NCBI GenBank assembly: GCA_947623205.1
Contig: CANQGM010000006.1
Span: forward strand, 1 to 64,000
DNA length: 64,000 bases
Source: an uncultured Clostridia bacterium
GTDB taxonomy: Bacteria > Bacillota > Clostridia > Oscillospirales > Acutalibacteraceae
Direction of reading: 5' to 3'
Shown here: piece by piece, positions 9,087-17,298 of the stretch
Layout: each line of letters opens with the position of its first letter
Numbering within the stretch: position 1 is the stretch's first letter
Notes under the pieces: model-generated
What the model was told of the DNA's origin: nothing
The model's database searches: none
Seen by the model: the letters and a program-made list of their open reading frames with translations, nothing else
Translations under genes and position numbers: made by a program

Positions 9087-9129
9087 ACATTAAAAAAGAC
9101 TGACTTAAAAGTTCAGTCTTTTTTAATGT
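9087..9129. terminator. Bidirectional terminator between convergent genes
   Basis: A 17-bp perfect inverted repeat (arms 9087-9103 and 9113-9129) has AAAAAA on the left arm and TTTTTT on the right, so it works in both directions. It contains the stop codon (TGA, minus strand, 9113-9115) of the cohesin-domain gene. Confidence 0.85.
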
Positions 9130-9892
9130 CTGTATTTTGATTTTTCGTTGTTTTCTTTACGGAATGTCTGCCGACAGAAAATGCTATTAAAATAAATGCT
9201 ATAATTGCGGCTCCAATTATAATTCCGGCAATAAGAAATTTTGTATTTTTATCGTCGATAGGATTTAATACACCCATTTCGTTTATTGCAGAATCTGACA
9301 AAACCTCGCTGTCGTCGCCGCGTGAGCTTTTTCCGCTGTAACTGTCGCTCTTGTTGGATTTATTTTTACTGCCGTTTGAATAATTGCTTTTATTACTGCT
9401 CTCATTTCCGCTTACATTAGAGCCGTAAACGGTTATTTTTGCAGATGTACAATTCCCGACAGACAAACTTTTAACATCTTTATCGACACAGTCATTAACC
9501 GAAAAATCAATGTAACCGGTTCCCGATTTTATTGCTTTTAAAGTTAGTGAAAAAATAGTTTTTCCTCCGTCAATATTTTGACCGTATGTGTTAAGATACA
9601 CAACTTTAACGTTGTTTGTTTGTTCATTAGCTTTAACAGTGGAGCTGCTGTCGGCGGATTTTACACTTCTAAATTCAAACATACTTTTGTCATAGGAAAA
9701 CTCAAATGTTGCAGCGCAAAGATTTTTGCTGCATTCTGCAATTATATCAAAGGTCACAAGTCTGTTTGTGTTACAGCTTTGATTTGTACATTCAAACTTT
9801 ATGCTGTCTGCGGCAAAAGCCGTAAGCACTGATGAGAAAAAAGATAAAAATATAATAGATATCGATAATAAAAAAGTAAAAATTCTTTTCAT
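9113..9892 (-). CDS. Secreted, membrane-anchored cohesin-domain protein
   Basis: 259 residues from the ATG at 9892, which has a GGGGTGA site just upstream; the frame extends 9 codons further but without a site. Signal peptide about residues 1-27 (cleavage after AFA). A cohesin-like beta domain spans about 30-155, with the typical ATFEFSYDKSMFEF strand and the NTYGQNIDGGKTIFSLTLKA segment. Next is a Ser/Asn/Lys-rich linker (about 160-205) and a C-terminal membrane span (about 215-240) with a basic cytoplasmic tail. No sortase motif and no dockerin are seen, so it would anchor a partner to the cell membrane; the partner is unknown. Confidence 0.8.
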   Translation of the reverse strand: MKRIFTFLLSISIIFLSFFSSVLTAFAADSIKFECTNQSCNTNRLVTFDIIAECSKNLCAATFEFSYDKSMFEFRSVKSADSSSTVKANEQTNNVKVVYLNTYGQNIDGGKTIFSLTLKAIKSGTGYIDFSVNDCVDKDVKSLSVGNCTSAKITVYGSNVSGNESSNKSNYSNGSKNKSNKSDSYSGKSSRGDDSEVLSDSAINEMGVLNPIDDKNTKFLIAGIIIGAAIIAFILIAFSVGRHSVKKTTKNQNTDIKKD

Positions 9893-9970
9893 AAATTTCA
9901 CCCCAAAAATCGAATACACTATTATTATACATTATATTGGAAAAATATGGAATATATTTAGAAAAATAAA

Positions 9971-10002
9971 AATGGCGCTAAACTTAGCAGCTTAGCGCCA
10001 TT
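9971..10002 (-). terminator. Intrinsic terminator of the tRNA-Ser gene
   Basis: An 11-bp perfect stem (AATGGCGCTAA with TTAGCGCCATT, 10-nt loop) begins right after the tRNA CCA end and is followed by U residues on the minus strand. Confidence 0.85.
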
Positions 10003-10095
10003 TGGCGGAGAGAAGGGGATTTGAACCCCTGATACGGTGATTACCGTATACATGATTTCCAATCATGCTCCTTCGGCCAGCTCGGACATCTCTCC
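10003..10095 (-). tRNA. tRNA-Ser (anticodon GGA)
   Basis: Read on the minus strand it begins GGAGAGATGTCCGAG and ends with the matching TCTCTCC, discriminator G and an encoded CCA. It has the long variable arm of a type II (Ser) tRNA, with a stem ATACGGT/ACCGTAT, a T-loop GGTTCAAATCC, and an anticodon stem CATGATT/AATCATG around GGA. Length 93 nt. It has its own promoter and terminator. Confidence 0.97.
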
Positions 10096-10109
10096 AAACA
10101 TTGTTCATT

Positions 10110-10138
10110 ATTATATCAAATAATATTATAAAAATCAA
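10110..10138 (-). promoter_or_regulatory. Promoter of the tRNA-Ser gene
   Basis: On the minus strand: TTGATT, 17-nt spacer, TATAAT, ending 14 bases before the first base of the tRNA. Confidence 0.75.
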
Positions 10139-10192
10139 GAGTAAATTTAAAACAATAATTGTGAACTTTGTGTCGTAAATAAATGTGAACCA

Positions 10193-10291
10193 TTTTAGGT
10201 AAAAAATAAAGGAACGATATAGTGGAATGTTTTTGAACGCCTTTGTAGTGGAGCGTAGCGAAACGGAATAGGCGGGCAAAACGACCTAAAA
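10193..10291. repeat. Nested inverted-repeat element, possibly a MITE or structured RNA
   Basis: Outer arms TTTTAGGT (10193-10200) and ACCTAAAA (10284-10291) enclose inner arms CGCCT (10238-10242) and AGGCG (10270-10274). The centre GGAGCGTAGCGAAACGGA is GC-rich compared with its surroundings. It looks like a small folded repeat, but only one copy is in the window. Confidence 0.4.
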
Positions 10292-10347
10292 ATTATACCC
10301 TGGTTCTATCCTAAAAAAGTAGACAAGTATGATATAATAAAACAATA

Positions 10348-10371
10348 CGGTATAGTCGAAAGTCTATGCCG
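10348..10371 (-). terminator. Probable weak terminator of the fhs-tsaE-tsaB-rpiB operon
   Basis: On the minus strand CGGCATAG and CTATACCG (one G-T pair, 8-nt loop) are followed by TATTGTTTTATT. It is the only hairpin with a U-rich tail downstream of rpiB. Confidence 0.45.
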
Positions 10372-10437
10372 CTCTATGGTATAATTTTACTTGCTTATGG
10401 TTGTGCCGTTTTCCTGAAACACCTGAAATTTATACGT

Positions 10438-10887
10438 TTAAACTTTAAAAGTACCGTTTTCTATTTCTGCAATCATTGCAAGACGCTTTTCGTGTCTGCC
10501 GCCCTCTTCCGGAGTGTTGAGAAAAATATCAGCATATTTTACAGCGTCCTCTGCGTTTGTAACTCTGCCTCCCATACAAAGAATATTTGCATGGTTGTGT
10601 CTGCGTGTCATTTCTGCTCCAAATTCATTATTTACAACGGCAGCCCTTATGCCTTTTACCTTATTTGCCGCAATTGCAATACCAATACCTGTTCCGCAGC
10701 AAAGAATACCTGTTTTGCATTCTCCCTTTGATACTGCCTTTGCAACCTTATATGCATATATTGGATAATCCACGCTTTCCGTACTGAAAGTACCGTATTC
10801 TCTATACTCTATACCCTTTTCATCAAGGTATTTTTTAATTGCGCATATAAGGTTATATCCTCCGTGATCACATCCAAGTGCTATCAT
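10438..10887 (-). CDS. rpiB: Ribose-5-phosphate isomerase B
   Basis: 149 residues, the usual length. It interconverts ribose-5-P and ribulose-5-P in the pentose phosphate pathway. The N-terminal substrate loop CDHGG (residues 6-10), the catalytic-Cys/anion-hole motif CGTGIG (64-69) and the RRHNHANILCMGGR segment with its conserved His are all present. It is the last gene of the fhs-tsaE-tsaB-rpiB unit, two bases after tsaB. LacA/LacB-type isomerases are the main alternative, but the intact CGTGIG and single-copy housekeeping context favour RpiB. Confidence 0.93.
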   Translation of the reverse strand: MIALGCDHGGYNLICAIKKYLDEKGIEYREYGTFSTESVDYPIYAYKVAKAVSKGECKTGILCCGTGIGIAIAANKVKGIRAAVVNNEFGAEMTRRHNHANILCMGGRVTNAEDAVKYADIFLNTPEEGGRHEKRLAMIAEIENGTFKV

Positions 10888-10889
10888 TA

Positions 10890-11591
10890 TTAAACCCCCA
10901 TTTTTTTCTTAAGCTCTCTTTGTGCCTGAGGCAACCTGAGATATGTCGGCATAAGTCTGTCAGCTGTTGTAGTTTTGCCCTGCCTAAATAGCAAAAATGC
11001 CGCGCAGGCGGTTGACGACGCCCTCTGCATTCTTAGATTTGCCGGAGCAAGCTCAACATTATTGAGTTTGTTTGACATATAATCAATGCATAATACAGCT
11101 CCGTCGCCTGCAAAAATAATTTTTTCAGAATATTCTTTCAGTTCATCAGCCAAATCATTTAACGACAATGCCCTGTCTTCGGACAGTCTTTCAATGTTTC
11201 CGTCTTTGCATCTGAATAAAGCATTATACACCTGTGAACAGCGTGCGTCCATTACAGCGCACACAATACAGTCAACATTTGAAAGATTAAACGCCATACT
11301 GTAAAGTGTTGAAACGGATATACAAGGTATATTTTTGGGAAATGCAATTCCCTTTGCCGCCGCAACGCCGATTCTTACACCTGTAAATGACCCCGGACCG
11401 GCGTTTACTGCTACGGCGTCTATCTGATCAATGTCTGTATTCGTATTTTTCATAAGCTCATCAATCATTGGTATAAGCGTCTGGCTGTGAGTTAGCGTAG
11501 TGTTAATAAAAAACTCACCTTCAATTTTGTTTTCTTTGGCAAGGGCAACGGACGCTGCCGTTGCAGATGTATCAATAGCAAGTATCTTCAT
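10890..11591 (-). CDS. tsaB: tRNA threonylcarbamoyladenosine biosynthesis protein TsaB
   Basis: 233 residues. It is the scaffold subunit that pairs with TsaD and TsaE to make t6A at position 37 of ANN-decoding tRNAs. The ASKHA-fold start KILAIDTSATAASVAL and the motif NAGPGSFTGVRIG (63-75) are diagnostic. Its start codon overlaps the tsaE stop by one base, indicating coupling. In many Firmicutes rimI and tsaD follow; here rpiB follows, so tsaD must be elsewhere. Confidence 0.93.
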   Translation of the reverse strand: MKILAIDTSATAASVALAKENKIEGEFFINTTLTHSQTLIPMIDELMKNTNTDIDQIDAVAVNAGPGSFTGVRIGVAAAKGIAFPKNIPCISVSTLYSMAFNLSNVDCIVCAVMDARCSQVYNALFRCKDGNIERLSEDRALSLNDLADELKEYSEKIIFAGDGAVLCIDYMSNKLNNVELAPANLRMQRASSTACAAFLLFRQGKTTTADRLMPTYLRLPQAQRELKKKMGV

Positions 11592-12013
11592 TATAAACTA
11601 ACGCCTTCTATCTCAAAAATTCTGTCGTTGTCGTTATCTCCTTTTGAGATCTTTATTCTTATTGCACCGTCCGGCAAAGCTTCTTCAATGTTTTCGCTCC
11701 ACTCAATAACGATAATTCCATTGTCAATGTAATCAAAAAATCCAGTTGAATACAAATCATCCCATGATGTCACCCTGTACATATCAAAGTGATAAATATT
11801 ATATTTTCCGCTGTATTCATTAACAATAGCAAATGTAGGACTTGAAACGCCTACAAATACGCCCAGCGAATATGCCAAACCTCGTGTAAACGCCGTTTTG
11901 CCCATTCCCAAGCCGCCAAACAGCGCAATCACTTCAGTACCGTTAAGATTTTCGGCAATTTGAGCTCCTATTTTTTCGGTGTCTCCCGTACTGTGAGAAA
12001 TTAATTTTACCAT
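11591..12013 (-). CDS. tsaE: tRNA t6A biosynthesis ATPase TsaE
   Basis: 140 residues. The Walker A motif GGLGMGKT (33-40) and the later FDMYR and EWSENI segments identify TsaE, the ATPase that resets the TsaBD complex in t6A synthesis. It begins one base after the fhs stop and overlaps tsaB by one base. Confidence 0.93.
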   Translation of the reverse strand: MVKLISHSTGDTEKIGAQIAENLNGTEVIALFGGLGMGKTAFTRGLAYSLGVFVGVSSPTFAIVNEYSGKYNIYHFDMYRVTSWDDLYSTGFFDYIDNGIIVIEWSENIEEALPDGAIRIKISKGDNDNDRIFEIEGVSL

Positions 12014-12014
12014 A

Positions 12015-13682
12015 TCAGAACAATCCGCTTATTATGCCGTTTTTATCAACATCTATGCTCTGTGCCGCGGGAGCCTTGGGAAGTCCGGGCATTGTCATAA
12101 TGTCGCCCGTGTAAACAACAACAAATCCTGCTCCGTTAGAAAGCGTTACATTGCGAACCGTAATTTCAAAATTCTTAGGCGCACCGAGAAGCGCCGGATC
12201 GTCTGACAATGAATACTGAGTTTTTGCAATACAGACAGGCAGCTTGTCCGCACCGAGCGCCGTAACTTCTTTTATTGCCTTTTCGGCGGCGGTAGTATAA
12301 TTAACCTTTCCCGCACCGTATATAGACAACGCAATTTTTTCGATTTTTTGTTTAAGCGTTAAATCAAGAGTGTAAATCGGTGCATAGGCTGACGGTTTTT
12401 CACAAGCCTCAACTACTTTTTGAGCAAGCTCAGTACCGCCTTCTCCGCCTTTGCCGAAAACATTGGAAAGTGCAAAATCCGCACCCTTTAATTTGCAGTA
12501 ATTTTCAATAAACTCAAGCTCCTGCTTTGTATCTGTTCCAAACTGATTAATCGCAACAACTACCGGAACATTAAATTTGCGCATATTATCAATATGAACG
12601 CCAAGATTTTCTATTCCTTTTTCAAGTGCCGAAAGATTTTCTTCTGCAACCTCGTTTTTAGGCACTCCGCCGTTATATTTTAGTGCGCGGCACGTTGCAA
12701 CTATTACAATAGCGGACGGAGTAAGGTCGGCACATCTGCACTTAATGTCAAGGAATTTTTCAGCGCCCAAATCAGAGCCGAAGCCCGCCTCGGTAATACA
12801 GTAATCAGCAAGCTTTAATGCAAGCTTTGTTGCGCGAATACTGTTGCAGCCGTGTGCAATATTGGCAAACGGTCCGCCGTGCATAATTGCCGGAGTACCC
12901 TCAAGAGTCTGTACAAGATTAGGCTTTATAGCGTCTTTTAGCAAAGCGGCCATTGCGCCGTCGGCTTTTAAATCTTTTGCAAAAATCGGTTCACCTGAAT
13001 ATGAGTAGGCTACAAGAATTTTGCCGAGTCTTTCTTTTAGGTCCTGCATATCGTTTGAAAGGCATAAAATAGCCATAACTTCGGAAGCAACAGTAATTAT
13101 AAAATGGTCTTCACGCGGAACGCCGTTCACCTTTCCGCCAAGACCTACTACAACATTTCTTAAAGCTCTGTCATTCATATCAAGGCAGCGCTTAATAAGA
13201 ATTCTTCTCGGGTCTATCATAAGCTCGTTGCCCTGCTGAATGTGATTATCAATCATTGCGCAGCACAGATTGTTTGCGGCAGTAATTGCGTGCATATCAC
13301 CCGTAAAGTGCAGGTTAATGTCTTCCATAGGAAGAACCTGAGCGTATCCGCCGCCTGCGGCGCCGCCCTTTATGCCGAAAACGGGGCCGAGCGAAGGCTC
13401 ACGCAGTGCAACAACGGCCTTTTTCCCGATTTTAGCCATAGCCTGTCCAAGCCCAGCAGATGTAGTTGTTTTGCCCTCGCCGGCCGGCGTAGGATTAATG
13501 GCGGTAACCAAAATGAGCTTGCCGTCGGGATTTGAACTTACACGCTTAAAAAGCTCATCGGAAAGCTTTGCTTTGTATTTACCGTAAAACTCAAGCTCGT
13601 CCTCCGCTATTCCGAGCTTAGACGCCACATCTTTGATAGGCAGTAATTTTGCCTGCTGAGCTATTTCAATGTCAGATAACAT
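12015..13682 (-). CDS. fhs: Formate-tetrahydrofolate ligase
   Basis: 555 residues from ATG 13682, preceded by GGAGG; the longer open frame up to 13775 lacks a site and adds a non-family leader. The enzyme makes 10-formyl-THF from formate, THF and ATP, feeding purine synthesis, fMet-tRNA and, in acetogens, the Wood-Ljungdahl methyl branch. The P-loop [11 protein letters not shown] (64-74), HFTGDMHAI, the [19 protein letters not shown] region and NQFGTDT are conserved family signatures. It heads a minus-strand operon with tsaE, tsaB and rpiB. No other Wood-Ljungdahl gene is nearby. Confidence 0.96.
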   Translation of the reverse strand: MLSDIEIAQQAKLLPIKDVASKLGIAEDELEFYGKYKAKLSDELFKRVSSNPDGKLILVTAINPTPAGEGKTTTSAGLGQAMAKIGKKAVVALREPSLGPVFGIKGGAAGGGYAQVLPMEDINLHFTGDMHAITAANNLCCAMIDNHIQQGNELMIDPRRILIKRCLDMNDRALRNVVVGLGGKVNGVPREDHFIITVASEVMAILCLSNDMQDLKERLGKILVAYSYSGEPIFAKDLKADGAMAALLKDAIKPNLVQTLEGTPAIMHGGPFANIAHGCNSIRATKLALKLADYCITEAGFGSDLGAEKFLDIKCRCADLTPSAIVIVATCRALKYNGGVPKNEVAEENLSALEKGIENLGVHIDNMRKFNVPVVVAINQFGTDTKQELEFIENYCKLKGADFALSNVFGKGGEGGTELAQKVVEACEKPSAYAPIYTLDLTLKQKIEKIALSIYGAGKVNYTTAAEKAIKEVTALGADKLPVCIAKTQYSLSDDPALLGAPKNFEITVRNVTLSNGAGFVVVYTGDIMTMPGLPKAPAAQSIDVDKNGIISGLF

Positions 13683-13759
13683 ACTGATACGCCTCCATAG
13701 TAATTTGTTATAATTATAGCAAATGAATAAGTTTATATTATTCCTTATTGAAAATATAC

Positions 13760-13788
13760 TTGATATTACAGACATAATTTAATATAAT
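13760..13788 (+). promoter_or_regulatory. Promoter of the RodA/FtsW-type gene
   Basis: TTGATA, 17-nt spacer, TATAAT, 31 bases upstream of the TTG start. Confidence 0.7.
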
Positions 13789-13818
13789 AAAAATATAAAA
13801 AAGAAAGGCGGTTTACAA

Positions 13819-14988
13819 TTGAATAAAATATCAGAGTCTGTTGCCGATTATTTTAAACGCTCTGACATAGTGCTGTGGATTTTGACGATTGTTGCCGTAA
13901 TATACAGCTTGCTGCTTATATCAAGTATGCAGCGGGCAGGAAATTATAATTATTTGCGCACTCAGTTAGTCGCTGTTTTTATAGGGCTGATAGTTTCTGT
14001 TGTTATATCAGTTGCGGATTATAAGTTTTTGATTCAAAAATGGTACTTTGCCGCAATTATAGCAGCCATACTGGCAGGACTTGTTTTTGTATTCGGCATT
14101 CAGGTTGCCGGTACAGATGACACTGCATGGATAATGCTTCCCGGAGGGTTTACAATTCAGCCTTCAGAATTTATAAAAATTTGTTTTATAATAACTTTTA
14201 CAAAACATTTGGCATATCTTCATAAGAAAAACTTAATTAAAAATCTTATCGGAGTAATTACTCTTGCTGTTCACGCTTTGATCCCCATGGCGGTTATTCA
14301 CTTGCAAGGTGACGACGGAACAGTATTAATATTTGCATTTATTTTTCTTATAATGTCATTTTCGGCAGGTGTTCAGTTAAGGTATTTTGCAATTCTCGGT
14401 TCAATGGTTATTGTAGGTATTCCCATTGTTTGGAATTTCTTATTTAATGACGAACACCGAAACAGAATTTTGGCGCTGTTTGATTTGGACGGCAACGCAA
14501 TGACAAATTACGGATGGCAGCAATATCAGGGCAAAGTTTCAATTGCGAGCGGAGGAATAAGCGGCAGCGGACTGTTTAACGGCTCACGCGTTGAATATGG
14601 GATTGTACCCGAACAGGAAAACGACTTTATTTTTACTGTTGCGGGGGAAGAGCTTGGATTTATCGGATGTTTGACGCTGCTTTTGATTTTGTTGCTGATA
14701 ATTATTAAGGTTCTTATGAATGCAAACAACTCAAATGACATTCAGGGAAAATATATTTGCAGCGGTGTTTTTGCAATGATTGCATCGCAAACAGTTATAA
14801 ACATAGGTATGGTAATAGGATTTTTGCCGGTAGTGGGAATTACGCTTCCTTTGTTCAGTTCGGGAGGTACGTCTGCACTTAGCACGCTAATTTGTCTCGG
14901 TCTTGTGCAAAGCGTAAGAAATCATAATATGGACGATATGAATACGGCAAGCGTGCGCAGAGGAAGTCAAAGCAGACTAAAAATTTAA
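13819..14988 (+). CDS. RodA/FtsW/SpoVE-family peptidoglycan polymerase
   Basis: 389 residues from TTG 13819 (site AAAGGCGG). About ten membrane spans. SEDS proteins polymerise lipid II into glycan strands with a class B PBP partner. The large loop with GSRVEYGIVPEQENDFIF and EELGFIG, and the C-terminal GITLPLFSSGGTS, are SEDS signatures; the VPEQ..DFIF version is closer to RodA than to FtsW. It has its own promoter and terminator, with no PBP gene beside it. Whether it serves elongation, division or spore cortex cannot be decided from sequence alone. Confidence 0.88.
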   Translation: MNKISESVADYFKRSDIVLWILTIVAVIYSLLLISSMQRAGNYNYLRTQLVAVFIGLIVSVVISVADYKFLIQKWYFAAIIAAILAGLVFVFGIQVAGTDDTAWIMLPGGFTIQPSEFIKICFIITFTKHLAYLHKKNLIKNLIGVITLAVHALIPMAVIHLQGDDGTVLIFAFIFLIMSFSAGVQLRYFAILGSMVIVGIPIVWNFLFNDEHRNRILALFDLDGNAMTNYGWQQYQGKVSIASGGISGSGLFNGSRVEYGIVPEQENDFIFTVAGEELGFIGCLTLLLILLLIIIKVLMNANNSNDIQGKYICSGVFAMIASQTVINIGMVIGFLPVVGITLPLFSSGGTSALSTLICLGLVQSVRNHNMDDMNTASVRRGSQSRLKI

Positions 14989-15035
14989 TTATACTAAATT
15001 CAAAACATTTAAATTCATAATTTAACTAAAAACAT

Positions 15036-15076
15036 AAAACAGCAGTCACTTTACAGTGAAGTGACCGCTGTTTTTT
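15036..15076. terminator. Bidirectional terminator between convergent genes
   Basis: A near-perfect 16-bp stem (arms 15036-15051 and 15059-15074, one mismatch) has AAAA before it and TTTTTT after it. It serves the SEDS gene on the plus strand and cdaR on the minus strand. Confidence 0.85.
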
Positions 15077-16334
15077 ACTTTTCTGTAATTGTAAGATTAG
15101 CTTTGTGTGAGCCATATGCCCAACAGCTTTTTGTTCCTTTAATTGTAAAGCTTACGGGCATTTGAACAGAACCTGTTGTACCCTCTGAGTCAGATGTATC
15201 AATAACTCCTGTAATATCATTTGATTTAAGATTGTCAATCTCTTTTTTAGGACCTATAATTGTAACAGAAATACTTTTTTGAGTAACATCTGCCTTATAT
15301 TCGTTTAATAAGCCTTCAACAGTAAATTTATCAACCGTAAACTTTTTGCTTGATAGCTTGCTTAAATCAAGCGTAACATCAGCTGTTGTTGAATTGCTTA
15401 TATTTTTGCAATCCTTTGGAATATCAATTCCAAGAGAGGGAAATGTTTTTACTTCATTTTTAAGTGTTGAAAAGTCGATCGGTTCAAGATTTACGGATAA
15501 TGTATCATTCAAAATCTTTTGCGGACCGGCAATCAGTATTGAATCAGGTTCTATTTTTATTATATCGTCATTAATATTCAGCCCGTTAGGCTTGTTCAAA
15601 AAAACAGGTTTGATATCAACGGTTTTTTCAGGCAAAACCGACACCATAGCCTGAACGGAATATAAATCCATTGTAAGCAAATTAGTTGAAATTTCCTTAC
15701 CATTTTTATCATACAAAACAATTTTTGCTTCAGTTGAATCCGATTCGGTTAAAGTATTGTCAATTGAAGCAACGGCAGAAACCTTTGAAATTCTTGAAAT
15801 TTCCGTCTGCGGTCCTGAAATCACTACATTTTTAGAGGACAGCGCCGTTGACGCATAATATCCGTCGGCAACCTTATATACTACATTTTCCTGAATTTGA
15901 AATGTTGACTCTCTTAAATAATCAACAAATACGCTTACCGTAGAAGGAGATACAGTTGATATTATTTGAAAATTTTGACCGGGGTTGGTCTTTGCAGCAG
16001 AAACTGACAACTGATATGTACCAGTTGAACTAATTGTGTTTGCAGCAGCAGTAACAGTGATGTCAGATTCGGTTATTGAGCCGAGAATGGCTCTATTGCC
16101 GGATATAGTTACCGAAGCAGTCTGTTCACCGCCTGAAAACACCTGTAACCCACTGTCTCGTGATTCATCAGGAAGTTCAATTTGAATAGGAATGTTGCTT
16201 ATTGTTAAAGATGTGTCGTTTGAACTGCCCATACTCATATATATCCATACAGAAAATGAAATAAGAACTGCCAGTATAAATAGAAATTTGTTGTTTTTTA
16301 ATATTCCGTTAAGAGAGAATTTCTTTTTGCTCAT
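15075..16334 (-). CDS. cdaR: YbbR-domain protein CdaR, regulator of the diadenylate cyclase
   Basis: 419 residues. There is one N-terminal membrane span (about 16-33), then an extracytoplasmic region of about four YbbR repeats rich in VSGP/IAGP-like turns (ISGPQTEISRI, IAGPQKIL, IIGPKKEID). YbbR proteins bind CdaA in the membrane and tune c-di-AMP synthesis. The gene overlaps cdaA by 4 bases (ATGA), as expected for the pair. The usual third member, glmM, is absent; a terminator and the convergent SEDS gene follow. Confidence 0.88.
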   Translation of the reverse strand: MSKKKFSLNGILKNNKFLFILAVLISFSVWIYMSMGSSNDTSLTISNIPIQIELPDESRDSGLQVFSGGEQTASVTISGNRAILGSITESDITVTAAANTISSTGTYQLSVSAAKTNPGQNFQIISTVSPSTVSVFVDYLRESTFQIQENVVYKVADGYYASTALSSKNVVISGPQTEISRISKVSAVASIDNTLTESDSTEAKIVLYDKNGKEISTNLLTMDLYSVQAMVSVLPEKTVDIKPVFLNKPNGLNINDDIIKIEPDSILIAGPQKILNDTLSVNLEPIDFSTLKNEVKTFPSLGIDIPKDCKNISNSTTADVTLDLSKLSSKKFTVDKFTVEGLLNEYKADVTQKSISVTIIGPKKEIDNLKSNDITGVIDTSDSEGTTGSVQMPVSFTIKGTKSCWAYGSHKANLTITEK

Positions 16335-17206
16335 TTATCAGAATCCCCCTTTGTTCTATGCAAAAACTTATGAGGAGCTGATTCTTCATTATCATTATAT
16401 TCGTCAAGCAAAAACTCCTGAAGTTTTTCAATTAAAGAGTCCCTTGTAAAATCACGCATAAGCACACCGTTTATTACAAGCGAAATTGTGCCTGTTTCCT
16501 CACTTACAACAAGAACTACCGCATCGCTTTGCTCGCTTATGCCAAGTGCCGACCTGTGCCGAGTTCCAAGATTTATGTCAACATTTTTGTTATCGGTAAG
16601 CGGAAGAATACATCCTGCCGCGAACAGCTTTCCGTCACGAATTATGCTTGCACCGTCATGAAGGGGTGCTTTATTAAAAAATATATTGCCAAAAAGAGCT
16701 ACCGATGTTTCAGCGTCAATAATCGTACCTGTCGCAGCAATATCAGACAGCATTATTTCACGCTCAAAAACAAGCAGTGCACCAGTTTTTGAGCGTGAAA
16801 ATAGTACTGCTGTATCAGCAGCATCGACAATTGATTTTTTAACTGCTTTTTTCCATTCATCGGTCTTTCCGTGCTGGGTAAAAATTTTAAAGTACTTTTT
16901 ATATGTGTTATTTCTGCCCATTTGCTCAAGAGCCTTTCGAATTTCGGGCTGAAAAACTATTACAACCAAAATCACCGCTGCTTCAAACAGTGCTCTCAAT
17001 AATGATGAAAGCATAACAAGTCCGAAAATTGATGCAAGAAAATAAATTATAAAAAGTATAGCCACGCCTTTTAAAAGCTGAACGGCTCTGGTTTCATGAA
17101 AGAGTTTAAACACACCGAATATTAAAAGAGCAATTGCAATAATATCAATAATATCTCGTATTTGAATAGTTCTTAGAATAGATAAAATATTATTAACAAT
17201 ATTCAC
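16331..17206 (-). CDS. cdaA: Diadenylate cyclase CdaA
   Basis: 291 residues from GTG 17206, chosen because AGAGGG lies 8 bases upstream; the open frame continues to a TTG at 17233 but that places the site inside the gene. Three N-terminal membrane spans and a short coiled coil precede the DAC domain. Catalytic motifs are present: DGA in HDGASII and RHR in GTRHRSALG. It condenses two ATP to c-di-AMP, controlling K+ uptake, osmolyte transport and cell-wall homeostasis. Co-translated with cdaR. Confidence 0.95.
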   Translation of the reverse strand: MNIVNNILSILRTIQIRDIIDIIAIALLIFGVFKLFHETRAVQLLKGVAILFIIYFLASIFGLVMLSSLLRALFEAAVILVVIVFQPEIRKALEQMGRNNTYKKYFKIFTQHGKTDEWKKAVKKSIVDAADTAVLFSRSKTGALLVFEREIMLSDIAATGTIIDAETSVALFGNIFFNKAPLHDGASIIRDGKLFAAGCILPLTDNKNVDINLGTRHRSALGISEQSDAVVLVVSEETGTISLVINGVLMRDFTRDSLIEKLQEFLLDEYNDNEESAPHKFLHRTKGDSDK

Positions 17207-17238
17207 GATGCAAACCCTCTTTCCAGTTAACAATAAAT

Positions 17239-17266
17239 ATTATATAACTATATTAGCACATAACAA
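17239..17266 (-). promoter_or_regulatory. Probable promoter of cdaA-cdaR
   Basis: On the minus strand: TTGTTA, 16-nt spacer, TATAAT, 33 bases before the GTG start. Confidence 0.6.
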
Positions 17267-17298
17267 ATGTTGATTGCAACCTTTTTTAATTCTTTTTA

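Larger units (their letters stand above)
10097..10437. other. Gene-free stretch with possible mobile-element remnants
   Basis: No supported gene. It holds the tRNA promoter, a folded repeat (10193-10291), a weak terminator (10348-10371), and sequence such as CTATCCTAAAAAAGTAGACA (10307-10326) that resembles insertion-sequence termini. TGTGAAC occurs twice 23 bases apart (10160 and 10183). No transposase fragment could be read in any frame. Confidence 0.4.

Noticed and set aside
9992..10279. 95-residue open frame on the minus strand across tRNA-Ser
   Set aside because: It runs through the complete tRNA gene and its terminator, has no ribosome binding site, and its residues show no protein-like pattern.
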